Positions 40,685-47,716 of a DNA stretch of 60,730 nt are shown here, one piece after another. The position numbers were made by a program, and so were the translations under genes. The DNA lies in IMG/VR virus record IMGVR_UViG_3300028844_003505, positions 1-60,730 of that record; one strand, 5' to 3'. Positions within the stretch are counted from its first letter, which is position 1; each line of letters opens with the position of its first letter. The notes beneath the pieces are model-generated. The model worked only from the letters and a program-made list of their open reading frames with translations. It was not told the origin of the DNA and ran no database searches. This DNA comes from a virus.

Positions 40685-42836
40685 AGATTATTTAAAAGAA
40701 ATTAAAATAAAAGATATAGCTACTAAAGAAAAAGAACTTTTTGGTGGAAATGAAATAGTTAAAGCCGCAAGAAAAATTAAAAAAGAAATAAAAAAAGATA
40801 AATCCGATGATCTAGTTGTTTTTGGAATTACAACAAAGGGTGGGTTGCGAGTAGCACGAATAAAAAAAGACGATAAAATAGAACCGGGATTTCAAATTGT
40901 AGAATCTTCTTTAATTGAAGAATTTATAAACGAAGCATTTAAACCTAATCCACTTACTAAAATGAACACCGTAAATACATTTTATGCTCAATCATTTACG
41001 AATGGTGATATGATATTTGCTTTTACTTGGGCAACAAATAAAAATGGTGGATTTCTAGCAGTAACATACGAAACTGATAGAAAAGTTGCTAAGACTGCTA
41101 ATATTGCTCCTGCATTTTTTGATTTATGGAGTCCTATTAAACCATCCGAAATTAAGAAATTAGACAATAAAGCATTATCTAAAATGGAAAAGGTAATTGA
41201 AAAATTACAAAAAAAAGATCAATCTCCGGTTTCTGGATTTGATTTTGCTCCGGGGATACTTAGTGATTCTGTCATAAACGAAGACCTAAAGCTTAGTAAA
41301 AAGGATAACGCTGTTATTGATGCGTTCATTGATGGCAAATCTGCTACATCTAAAAAATTAGATACAGACGGAAAAACTCTTGACGGTCTTTGGATGGGTG
41401 GTTCTGGAATTGCTGGTAAAGATTCTTCTGGAAAAATTGTCATGGGTCCAATAGGTGGTCGGTCTGGACAAACCGTACAGAAAAAATTACGGAAGCTTGC
41501 TCCAAAGAATGATATCAAGGAGTCGGCAAATTCATTTAAAGATTTTGTTACAGAGGGAAAAGAAACTAGAGTTTTAAAAATTGCATTGCTTGATAATAAT
41601 CAAATTACTTTAGATTTTTTTGAGCCACCAAATTTCAAATTTCCTGATAAATCTGCTGATAAAATGATAAAATGGAAAGATGTTCCAGATATAGTAAAAA
41701 AACAAGCTATCGGAAAGATAACTACTAGTAATAAATTTGCAAAAAATAATTCAATGAAGGTTAAAGATTTTACATCTAGTTTTAAATCTAGAAATATAAA
41801 AGAGATGCCTAAACAAATAAAAAGAATATCTTTTATAGATGATAGTTTTAAAAAAACTGTACATTTATATTTTTTTGAAGTTGATTTTTCTATTACTGAA
41901 GGAAAGGGATCGAAAAAATACATCAAGGAAGTAGCAGAACCCAAAGGTATTAAAGACATGTTATTAATGTTTAAAAATCCTGAAGCATTATATGTATTTA
42001 ATGTTGGTGGTAAAACATTATCGATATCTACCGTTAAGGGAAGAATTAAAGATGTAAGTGATAATCAAAACAATCTCCGTATGATTGGAAATTCAAATCC
42101 TATAACATGGCGGGATGTTCCAGATTTTGTTGCAAAGGAAGTAGTAAAATATATAAAAAATGGATTAACCGAAGATGCTCCTACAAACAGTGCATCGTCT
42201 GGAAATATAGATTTTACTCCGACTAAAAAGAAAAAACGAGACAAGTTTGCAGAGCATACCATATTCGAAGTTGATTGTGAAACATTCTCTAAAGTAAAAC
42301 GAGAAAAAATAACTTTCGAGCGTATGGCAAAACACTTCAACATTCAAGATGGTGTTGGAGCAGAGATACATAAATTTAACAGAACACATCCATACGAGGG
42401 TATTGTACTCCAAGACGAACAATCAAAAGCCATGATGTTCTTCAAACGAAAAAGAAATAAGCCAGTAAAAGAAAGTATTAACGAAGCGAAATTGAATAGT
42501 TCTGATTTCTTATCTAAAGGAATTTATAATATGCAGGGTAGAAAAGTACAAGGAACTAGATCAGCGAATTTATCTTTAAATGCATTGATGAAAGATGGAG
42601 AAACATTACAGCCGTTGACATGGAAAGAATATAAAAGTTTAAATGTTCCTGAATCAGCATCTGAATTTAGTAAAGAACAGTTTGTAAATTCTCTATTTTC
42701 TAAAGAAAAGAATTTTGGAAAGAAAGTAGACTTCAATGCATTGAATCGTAGAAATGCTTCTTTTGAAGAAAAAATAGATTGGATATTGAAAAACACAAGT
42801 ATAAAATTAACTAAAAAGGGAATCCCTAGTATTTAA
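40674..42836 (+). CDS. Putative polyprotein of internal head proteins
   Basis: 720 residues. It starts with a targeting-type leader (MKFKDYLKE). (L/I/V)xE motifs followed by A, G or D occur at residues 85-87 (INE-A), 201-203 (INE-D), 292-294 (VTE-G), 407-409 (ITE-G), 498-500 (LTE-D) and 602-604 (INE-A), spaced 91-116 residues. Two segments are related to each other (IKWKDVPDIVKK near 332-343; ITWRDVPDFVAK near 477-488). 'SFKDFVTE' and 'ESINEA' look like internal copies of the leader. gp21 could cut it into about seven peptides. No enzyme motifs are seen. Confidence 0.6.
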   Translation: MKFKDYLKEIKIKDIATKEKELFGGNEIVKAARKIKKEIKKDKSDDLVVFGITTKGGLRVARIKKDDKIEPGFQIVESSLIEEFINEAFKPNPLTKMNTVNTFYAQSFTNGDMIFAFTWATNKNGGFLAVTYETDRKVAKTANIAPAFFDLWSPIKPSEIKKLDNKALSKMEKVIEKLQKKDQSPVSGFDFAPGILSDSVINEDLKLSKKDNAVIDAFIDGKSATSKKLDTDGKTLDGLWMGGSGIAGKDSSGKIVMGPIGGRSGQTVQKKLRKLAPKNDIKESANSFKDFVTEGKETRVLKIALLDNNQITLDFFEPPNFKFPDKSADKMIKWKDVPDIVKKQAIGKITTSNKFAKNNSMKVKDFTSSFKSRNIKEMPKQIKRISFIDDSFKKTVHLYFFEVDFSITEGKGSKKYIKEVAEPKGIKDMLLMFKNPEALYVFNVGGKTLSISTVKGRIKDVSDNQNNLRMIGNSNPITWRDVPDFVAKEVVKYIKNGLTEDAPTNSASSGNIDFTPTKKKKRDKFAEHTIFEVDCETFSKVKREKITFERMAKHFNIQDGVGAEIHKFNRTHPYEGIVLQDEQSKAMMFFKRKRNKPVKESINEAKLNSSDFLSKGIYNMQGRKVQGTRSANLSLNALMKDGETLQPLTWKEYKSLNVPESASEFSKEQFVNSLFSKEKNFGKKVDFNALNRRNASFEEKIDWILKNTSIKLTKKGIPSI

Positions 42837-42856
42837 TCGGGGAGAAATTAAATATT

Positions 42857-43342
42857 ATGCCACCATTTCTTGCTGGTCTAGCTGGTAAACTAATAATCGG
42901 AGCCGTTGTTGTATCTTCGTTGTTTGGATATTGGATGCATCTAAAATCTGAAATATCTACTCTCGAAAAAAACAATATGACTCTGAAAATAAATACTGGT
43001 AAGTTAGATGATGCTATTGCAGTACAAAAATCTACCATTGAAAAAATGAAGAAAGATTTTGTCAACATTGAGAAATCAAAAAACAAAATAGAAGCGGAAA
43101 AAAAGAAATCAGAAAAAAAAGTTGTTGCTTTGAAGAAAAAATTTAACAAAATTACCAAATCTGGTAAGAAACGTGACCTAAATAATATTGCACAACGAAA
43201 ACCTAAGATGTTTGAAAAAATCATAAACAGAGCCTCTATATTTAGAAATAGATGTCTAGAAATAGCTACTGGTTCTCTAGTAACTGAATCAGATTCTAAA
43301 AATACAGTATGTCCAGAGTTGGTGAAGCCCAATGTGGAATAA
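42857..43342 (+). CDS. Inner-membrane spanin (Rz-like)
   Basis: 161 residues: one N-terminal membrane span (about 8-26), then a long Lys/Glu coiled coil (about 30-115), and a C-terminal periplasmic segment with two Cys (RCLEIATGSLVTE...TVCPEL) like those of Rz proteins in marine T4-like phages. It pairs with the overlapping lipoprotein gene to fuse inner and outer membranes at lysis. This implies a Gram-negative host. Confidence 0.85.
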   Translation: MPPFLAGLAGKLIIGAVVVSSLFGYWMHLKSEISTLEKNNMTLKINTGKLDDAIAVQKSTIEKMKKDFVNIEKSKNKIEAEKKKSEKKVVALKKKFNKITKSGKKRDLNNIAQRKPKMFEKIINRASIFRNRCLEIATGSLVTESDSKNTVCPELVKPNVE

Positions 43343-43670
43343 ATTAATTATGATTCTTGTAACACTGTTTATTTTAGTTGGGTGTGCAACATCATTAGAA
43401 AAAAAAGTAAAGATTATTAATCACGAAGTAAAAAAGACACCATTGAATATTCCAAGTCTTTCTCCTTTACATATAGAAAATGTAAAATGGTATGTGGTGG
43501 AATATGATGGAAAATGGTATATTGCCTATGTTGTTGAAGATTATGAAACCATTTCAAGTAATATGGAAAAACTCCAGAATTATATATTGGAGCAAAATCT
43601 AATTATCAATCAATATAAACAATATTACGAAACAGAAAGTAATGAACCAAAACTTAAACATGGAAACTAG
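43332..43670 (+). CDS. Outer-membrane lipoprotein spanin (Rz1-like)
   Basis: 112 residues with a lipoprotein signal (MWNKLIMILVTLFILVGC; lipobox LVGC, Cys18). The mature part has 'LNIPSLSPLHIENVKWYVV', a Pro/Leu pattern typical of o-spanins in marine phages. It overlaps the Rz-like gene by 11 bases, the usual partial overlap of spanin pairs. Confidence 0.85.
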   Translation: MWNKLIMILVTLFILVGCATSLEKKVKIINHEVKKTPLNIPSLSPLHIENVKWYVVEYDGKWYIAYVVEDYETISSNMEKLQNYILEQNLIINQYKQYYETESNEPKLKHGN

Positions 43671-44148
43671 AGTTGCTTTATTAGAAAAAGATATGGGACA
43701 AGTATCGAATCTATTGGATAAATTGGATAGTACCATAGAATCTATAGAAAGACTGACTCATAGCTTATCTAGTGGTATAAGTCTCCATGAATTAAAATTA
43801 GGAGATTCAGAACGTACTAATAAAGATATAGTTAATCTGGTGGAAACTCGTAGAGTCGAAGCCGTGAATAATAATAATATGGTTCATGATAGATTAAATA
43901 CATATATCAAGGAAAATGCAGAGCGACATGAAAAATTTGAAAAAGATTTGAACAATTCAATAAACAGTATGCGTACATGCATGAGCGAATCTAATAATAA
44001 ATTTAGAACTGAATTGCGGGACGAACTAAAAGAGTTAAGTAAGTCGAGAAATATTATTTTGGGAATAGGACTGGCGATTATAACCATCCTGAATTTACTT
44101 CCCACAATTTATAATTGGCTTTCAACTACAGGGGTTCCTGTACCATAA
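43642..44148 (+). CDS. Coiled-coil protein with C-terminal membrane anchor, possible holin
   Basis: 168 residues (or 162 if the Met at 43660 is used). Residues 1-130 are a long coiled coil beginning 'ETRVALLEKDMGQVSNLLDKLD'; the last 25 residues are hydrophobic ('IILGIGLAIITILNLLPTIY'). This layout resembles XhlA-type and other coiled-coil holin-like proteins, and the gene directly follows the spanins. The endolysin is not visible in this window. Confidence 0.5.
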   Translation: MNQNLNMETRVALLEKDMGQVSNLLDKLDSTIESIERLTHSLSSGISLHELKLGDSERTNKDIVNLVETRRVEAVNNNNMVHDRLNTYIKENAERHEKFEKDLNNSINSMRTCMSESNNKFRTELRDELKELSKSRNIILGIGLAIITILNLLPTIYNWLSTTGVPVP

Positions 44149-44154
44149 CATAAT

Positions 44155-44211
44155 AGACCAAAACGACTTATTTTAAACCCCTAGATCGTTTTGGTCTAGG
44201 GGTTTTTTTAT
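44155..44211 (+). terminator. Terminator overlapped by an alternative or pseudoknot stem
   Basis: AAACCCCTAGA (44175-44185) pairs with TCTAGGGGTTT (44195-44205), followed by a T run. Separately, AGACCAAAACGA (44155-44166) pairs perfectly with TCGTTTTGGTCT (44186-44197). The two helices interlock and share three bases, so they compete or form a pseudoknot. Confidence 0.8.
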
Positions 44212-44212
44212 G

Positions 44213-44241
44213 TTGACAAATGACTACATGTTTGCTATCAT
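44213..44241 (+). promoter_or_regulatory. Sigma70-like promoter opening the tRNA island
   Basis: TTGACA, 17-bp spacer, TATCAT. Transcription should begin near 44248, at the first base of the tRNA-like element. Confidence 0.75.
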
Positions 44242-44251
44242 GTGTACATAA

Positions 44252-44320
44252 GTCTTGGAGATGTTGGTTCGATTCCATCCCTGACGAAGAGTAGCATAAT
44301 ATGGCCTAATGCGCCAAGAC
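44252..44320 (+). ncRNA. Permuted tRNA-like element, acceptor stem incomplete
   Basis: In tRNA terms the order is anticodon-stem 3' strand CTTGG (44254-44258), variable AGAT, T arm GTTGG-TTCGATT-CCATC (one mismatch), then 12 bases, then TA, D arm GCAT-loop with GG-ATGC (44294-44312), G, and anticodon-stem 5' strand CCAAG (44314-44318). CTTGG and CCAAG pair perfectly, extended to GTCTTGG/CCAAGAC. The 12 bases between T and D arms are too few for a normal acceptor stem. Confidence 0.5.
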
Positions 44321-44352
44321 GATTTTTGAAGATTTTATCTGGAGAGTGTATT

Positions 44353-44556
44353 ATGGAAATGGAAAAAGATTATAGTACGATGGATGTTGATGAATTGAAA
44401 GCGGTAAAAGCCGAATTGGAAAAAAGTATCGAAGATGGAAATAACTTCCTAAATACCTGTGGAGCAACCAATCTTTGGAGAAAGAATGTAGAATTTGTAA
44501 TGGATGAAGAAAAAATTGAACTCCAACACGTCAATAATTTACTTAATTATTTATAA
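44353..44556 (+). CDS. Small acidic helical protein, unknown
   Basis: 67 residues, acidic and helical. The start at 44353 follows TGGAGAG. An upstream in-frame ATG (44242) would run through the tRNA-like element and is rejected. Transcribed from the promoter at 44213. Confidence 0.6.
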   Translation: MEMEKDYSTMDVDELKAVKAELEKSIEDGNNFLNTCGATNLWRKNVEFVMDEEKIELQHVNNLLNYL

Positions 44557-44565
44557 AATAATATC

Positions 44566-44594
44566 TTGACATTCTCCCAATAATTTGTTAGAAT
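44566..44594 (+). promoter_or_regulatory. Sigma70-like promoter
   Basis: TTGACA, 17-bp spacer, TAGAAT. The 15 bases upstream (AAAATAATATCTTGAC) also occur at the promoters near 9496 and 54739. Confidence 0.8.
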
Positions 44595-44629
44595 GGTATT
44601 TCAAGATTAGCAATTTGTTGGGAGTCTTT

Positions 44630-44830
44630 ATGGGAAGAACCAGAATATATAAAGAAGTTGATTCTAAGGAATTTGTTAAACAATTAAAAGCAAATAATAA
44701 AAAGATAGATTTGAGTCGAGTATCGTGGAAAATAATATACGATACAAAACTCAGCAGTAAAGTCGAAATTCCAAGGATAGTTGAAACTATGAAAGTACGA
44801 CATGGAGTTTACGACTTGAGTAGAGTGTAA
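44630..44830 (+). CDS. Small basic protein, unknown
   Basis: 66 residues, basic. 'KKIDLSRVSWKI' and 'HGVYDLSRV' repeat a DLSRV pentad. TGGGAG precedes the ATG at 44630. Unknown. Confidence 0.55.
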   Translation: MGRTRIYKEVDSKEFVKQLKANNKKIDLSRVSWKIIYDTKLSSKVEIPRIVETMKVRHGVYDLSRV

Positions 44831-45559
44831 TTACTAACCCTAAAATTTGAATAATCAGATTGGAGGTAGCCGATGAATTTCATGGCTTGCACTATACGAA
44901 GTTTAATTTAAATTTTTACAACTAACTTATAAATTAAACTAAACTAGAGACTAGGGGTACAATTTTCGGATTTAATATTCATAACTAGTACTGATAAATA
45001 CGCTATCCATTAGAGGATAGAAAAGGAGGTTAGATTCCTTCACAATCGTAGAGAGATTGTTAGTATAATGCAGGGAAACTTATAGTTTATCATAAAAATC
45101 CAATCAAGATAGAATTTTCTTTTGGTTGAAGTCCACAAAAAATCGGGGTTTGTATAATGATCCTAAAATCCCAAATCAATATGCATATAATGAGATGATA
45201 TAGAAGTAATAATAGAAGGTATACAGGCTATGGGGCTAATAACCTGAAAGAATGGTGATGACCTTTCTTTAAAGCCCCAAAAATTCGGTATAAATTTTAC
45301 AGGCCGGGGAGTCAGTATCGCCGGGTGGGTCGGGTAGCTTGGGGGCTACCAAAGGTTTTCTGGTTTATCCTTGGGCAAGAAAAACCAGACAAAAATTTTT
45401 ATCTTCCCTTGCAAACGGAAGTGGTTCAGGTGTATGAGTTAAGTGGTTCTCATATAAATAAAAAACCACCAGAAAATTATGTCTTCGTGCAAAAGAAGGG
45501 CCTACGCAGATATGAGTTTGGAAGTTCTCATATAAAACAAAAACTATCCACCAAATTTT
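44831..45559 (+). other. 729-base non-coding, hairpin-rich region before the first tRNAs
   Basis: No convincing gene. Local hairpins include CTATCC/GGATAG (45003-45020), ACAATC/GATTGT (45042-45060) flanked by a T-arm-like GGAGG-TTAGATT-CCTTC and a D-arm-like TAGTATAATG, GGGGCT/AGCCCC (45231-45278), GGTAGC/GCTACC (about 45334-45350), TCTGGTTT/AAACCAGA, and two copies of a TATGAG...CTCATATAAA hairpin (about 45432-45457 and 45510-45536). It looks like one or more stable RNAs or decayed tRNA genes. Confidence 0.5.
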
Positions 45560-45635
45560 TGTAGTGTAGTATAATCGGTATTGCGCCTGTCTGTTAAACA
45601 GTAAGATGTAGGTTCGAGTCCTACCACTACAGCCA
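45560..45635 (+). tRNA. tRNA-Asn (GTT)
   Basis: Acceptor TGTAGTG/CACTACA, anticodon loop CTGTTAA, T arm GTAGG-TTCGAGT-CCTAC, encoded CCA. Confidence 0.93.
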
Positions 45636-45639
45636 ATAT

Positions 45640-45715
45640 GTACCTGTAGCTCAGTTGGTAGAGCGTTTGTCTGTTAAACAAATGGTCGTAGGTTCAAGTC
45701 CTACCGGGTACTCCA
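45640..45715 (+). tRNA. tRNA-Asn (GTT), second copy
   Basis: Acceptor GTACCTG/CGGGTAC, anticodon stem TTTGT/ACAAA with loop CTGTTAA, T arm GTAGG-TTCAAGT-CCTAC, encoded CCA. Same anticodon as the preceding tRNA but a different body. Confidence 0.93.
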
Positions 45716-45728
45716 AAAGAGAAATAAT

Positions 45729-45884
45729 ATGGAACAAGAAATAAAAAAATTCTTCGACAAAACATTGGTTCCAGCTTTAGAAAATATGACCAAAGAAGAA
45801 TTGTTAAAATTGGATTGGTTTACAATAGAGGTTCCAGATAATAATGTCCGAAGTGGGATGAGAGATGATAACACCGTCCGTTAG
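45729..45884 (+). CDS. Small acidic protein, unknown
   Basis: 51 residues, beginning MEQEIKKFFDKTLVPALENMTKEELLKLDWFTIEV. The ribosome-binding site is weak (AGAGAAA). Its last 38 bases lie inside a large hairpin structure. Unknown. Confidence 0.45.
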   Translation: MEQEIKKFFDKTLVPALENMTKEELLKLDWFTIEVPDNNVRSGMRDDNTVR

Positions 45885-45937
45885 GTAGCACCTACACACG
45901 CTAGGGGTAGTGTCCTAGCCTTCGGAATCATTTTTTT
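45847..45937 (+). terminator. tRNA-sized structured element ending in a T run
   Basis: TCCGAAG (45847-45853) pairs with CTTCGGA (45920-45926), enclosing TAGGT-AGC-ACCTA and GCTAGG/CCTAGC hairpins, followed by seven Ts (45931-45937). It may act as a terminator; the closing stem and size also resemble a degenerate tRNA. Confidence 0.45.
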
Positions 45938-45993
45938 ATAAGAGTATATTACGAACAATTGGAAAGATGAATGGGTTGGTATTGAAAAAACAC

Positions 45994-46021
45994 TTGACAA
46001 ATAATTTATATATGATAGGAT
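45994..46021 (+). promoter_or_regulatory. Sigma70-like promoter very close to the start codon
   Basis: TTGACA, 16-bp spacer, TAGGAT. The -10 ends eight bases before the ATG at 46029, and its AGGA could double as the ribosome-binding site. Confidence 0.6.
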
Positions 46022-46028
46022 ATAAATC

Positions 46029-46514
46029 ATGAAAACTATAAACGAAACATTGGAATTTATCAAAGAAGCCCACAAAGGTCAAATTGACAAATCGGGTATT
46101 GAATACTGGAAACATCCACTACAAGTTATGTTGTTACTTCCTCCGAATGCTACTATTACCGAACAATATGTAGCATTACTTCATGATGTTTTAGAAGATA
46201 CGGAGTATACAGAAAAAGATTTGCTTAATCTTGGATACACACAACAAATTGTCGATGCAGTAAAATTAGTTTCGAGAGATAAAAATCAAACTTATAATGA
46301 ATTTATCAATAGTATTATTGATAGTAATAACATAACCGCAATAGTAGTTAAAATTACTGATATGGTTCATAATATGTCAGAAGAAAGATTTGAAAAGTTA
46401 TCTGAAGAAAATAAGATAAAACAAAATGAAATCAATGAAAAAAGATATAAACCAAATATGAAAAAATTAGCTAATAAATTAGTAGAACTTGTCAAGTTAG
46501 GAATAAAATTATAA
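46029..46514 (+). CDS. HD-domain (p)ppGpp hydrolase-like protein
   Basis: 161 residues. 'EFIKEAHKGQIDKSGIEYWKHPLQV' (His near 12 and 27), 'VALLHDVLEDTEYTEKDLLNLG' (the HD pair) and 'AVKLVSRDKNQTYNEF' follow the pattern of the hydrolase domain of RelA/SpoT and of small alarmone hydrolases (MESH1-like). A synthetase domain is absent. It probably removes (p)ppGpp or a related nucleotide, which could blunt the stringent response or alarmone-based defence. Confidence 0.8.
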   Translation: MKTINETLEFIKEAHKGQIDKSGIEYWKHPLQVMLLLPPNATITEQYVALLHDVLEDTEYTEKDLLNLGYTQQIVDAVKLVSRDKNQTYNEFINSIIDSNNITAIVVKITDMVHNMSEERFEKLSEENKIKQNEINEKRYKPNMKKLANKLVELVKLGIKL

Positions 46515-46518
46515 TTTT

Positions 46519-46593
46519 CCCTCTATAGTGTAATGGACAACACAGGAGTTTTCTACACTTTTAATTCGGGTTCGAATCCTGATAGGGGGTCCA
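46519..46593 (+). tRNA. tRNA-Arg (TCT)
   Basis: Acceptor CCCTCTA/TAGGGGG, anticodon stem GGAGT/ACTTT (two G-T pairs) with loop TTTCTAC, T arm TCGGG-TTCGAAT-CCTGA, encoded CCA. An alternative folding one base earlier would read TTC (Glu) but leaves a U at position 37. Confidence 0.8.
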
Positions 46594-46603
46594 AAAATAA
46601 AAT

Positions 46604-46668
46604 GGTAGAGTTCCCCGGAGGGGGGGATATAGTACTGTAGGTGGTTCGATCCCATCACTCTATCGCCA
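46604..46668 (+). ncRNA. Truncated tRNA-like RNA with T arm and CCA
   Basis: 8-bp acceptor GGTAGAGT/ACTCTATC, T arm GGTGG-TTCGATC-CCATC, G then CCA. The D arm is replaced by a CCCC-GGAG-GGGG hairpin, and no proper anticodon arm remains in about 65 nt. Likely a degenerate tRNA or a tRNA-like RNA. Confidence 0.5.
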
Positions 46669-46675
46669 AATATCA

Positions 46676-46734
46676 TGCGAGATTAGTAGGAGTGACCATA
46701 CTAGTTAAACGGATACTTCTACTGTCACGCACCA
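46676..46734 (+). ncRNA. CCA-ended tRNA-like unit 1 of an array
   Basis: TGCG/CGCA then CCA. AGTAGGAGT/ACTTCTACT forms a hairpin around the shared core ATACTAGTTAAACGGAT. An alternative closing stem is GAGTGAC/GTCACGC. There is no T arm. The linker ATATCATG precedes and follows it. Confidence 0.45.
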
Positions 46735-46742
46735 CATATCAT

Positions 46743-46806
46743 GTGCCAAGGTTTTTTGTAATCATTTTATACTAGTTACGGATGTTGAGAAATACTTGGC
46801 ACACCA
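46743..46806 (+). ncRNA. CCA-ended tRNA-like unit 2 of an array
   Basis: Perfect 8-bp closing stem GTGCCAAG/CTTGGCAC, then A and CCA, in 64 nt. It contains the core in the form ATACTAGTTACGGAT and no T arm. Confidence 0.5.
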
Positions 46807-46814
46807 AATATCAT

Positions 46815-46891
46815 GAGGGGTTCTTGTCTAACTCATACTAGTTAAACGGATGAAGACGGATTAAGATGGTTAATAGCCAGAACCCTCACCA
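46815..46891 (+). ncRNA. CCA-ended tRNA-like unit 3 of an array
   Basis: Closing stem GAGGGGTTC/GAACCCTC (one bulge), then A and CCA, in 77 nt. It has the full core ATACTAGTTAAACGGAT plus an ATTAA/TTAAT hairpin; no T arm. Confidence 0.5.
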
Positions 46892-46893
46892 AA

Positions 46894-46992
46894 TTTTGAG
46901 TTATATCTAAAACAGGATTGCATGGGTGGCATCTGTGTAAGCGGGTTGACGTTGGGCCTAAGCCAAGGCGAGCAACTATTTATAACTCAAAA
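46894..46992 (+). ncRNA. Structured RNA closed by a perfect 12-bp stem
   Basis: TTTTGAGTTATA (46894-46905) pairs with TATAACTCAAAA (46981-46992). Inside are GATTGC/GCATC and TTGG/CCAA hairpins. It is not a tRNA. It fills the space between the array and tRNA-Asp. Confidence 0.55.
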
Positions 46993-47006
46993 ACAATTTT
47001 TTACAT

Positions 47007-47081
47007 GGTCCTATCGTTTAGTGGTTAGGACTCTTGATTGTCGATCAAGTAGCCGGAGTTCGATTCTCCGTAGGACCGCCA
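47007..47081 (+). tRNA. tRNA-Asp (GTC)
   Basis: Acceptor GGTCCTA/TAGGACC, anticodon stem CTTGA/TCAAG with loop TTGTCGA, T arm CGGAG-TTCGATT-CTCCG, G73, encoded CCA. Confidence 0.96.
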
Positions 47082-47102
47082 TTTATTATATAAAGGAATT
47101 AT

Positions 47103-47345
47103 ATGTTTTATCCAATTAAGGTTTATTCAGGGAAAGAATTAGAAGATTATACAAAAGAATCTGGTGATATTATGTCTTCTAAAGTTAGGAAAAATAAAAA
47201 AGGTAAAATAATTTCTCCTAAGCAACTGGATAAAGAATATTGGAACGAATTTGAAAAACAAGAAAAAATATTAAAGGATTTGTCAGTTGGTGTTGTTGAT
47301 GTAAAACAACCAGCCGTTCCTTATAATGATGTGTATTACGAATAA
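47103..47345 (+). CDS. Small basic protein, unknown
   Basis: 80 residues, Lys-rich in the middle (KVRKNKKGKIISPKQ). AAAGGAAT precedes the ATG. It lies between two tRNA genes. Unknown. Confidence 0.6.
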   Translation: MFYPIKVYSGKELEDYTKESGDIMSSKVRKNKKGKIISPKQLDKEYWNEFEKQEKILKDLSVGVVDVKQPAVPYNDVYYE

Positions 47346-47354
47346 AATTATTAA

Positions 47355-47430
47355 GCCTTCATAGCTCCAATGGTAGAGCAGGAACTTTGTAAGTTCATGG
47401 TTGGGAGTTCGAATCTCTCTGAAGGCTCCA
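47355..47430 (+). tRNA. tRNA-Thr (TGT)
   Basis: Acceptor GCCTTCA/TGAAGGC, anticodon stem GAAC/GTTC with loop TTTGTAA, T arm GGGAG-TTCGAAT-CTCTC, encoded CCA. Confidence 0.94.
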
Positions 47431-47453
47431 TTTTTTATCAAAAAGGAATATAT

Positions 47454-47645
47454 ATGCAAAATTATAATATAGCTACAACAACCAAAATGTGTACGATGAT
47501 TATTGCAGATTATAATGAACATATGAAACGAAGTATTCCAGAAGTACAAGAACAGTTTCCAGAAATGGATGACAAAGAAATTTTATATTTACTATTACAA
47601 AAATCGATGGAAATATTTGAACAAAACGATTGTCTTTGGAATTAA
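47454..47645 (+). CDS. Small acidic protein, unknown
   Basis: 63 residues, Met- and Glu-rich, helical. The start at 47454 follows AAAAGGAAT; upstream Mets would read through tRNA-Thr. Unknown. Confidence 0.55.
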   Translation: MQNYNIATTTKMCTMIIADYNEHMKRSIPEVQEQFPEMDDKEILYLLLQKSMEIFEQNDCLWN

Positions 47646-47716
47646 TAATAGAATAAACTCAATAGAGAAGGTTCGATCATGACACAATTTAACACATACA
47701 AACACAAACCATAGCC

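Noticed and set aside
44947-45330. Possible group I intron (AGAGACTAGG resembles an R element)
   Set aside because: No matching S element with TAGTC, no P/Q elements and no split gene around it.
45325-45564. 79-residue reading frame in the hairpin-rich region
   Set aside because: No ribosome-binding site. Its apparent repeat (SGSHI.../SSHIK...) only reflects the duplicated hairpin, and it runs into tRNA-Asn.
46922-47119. 65-residue reading frame across the structured element and tRNA-Asp
   Set aside because: It reads through tRNA-Asp and has no ribosome-binding site or protein-like composition.
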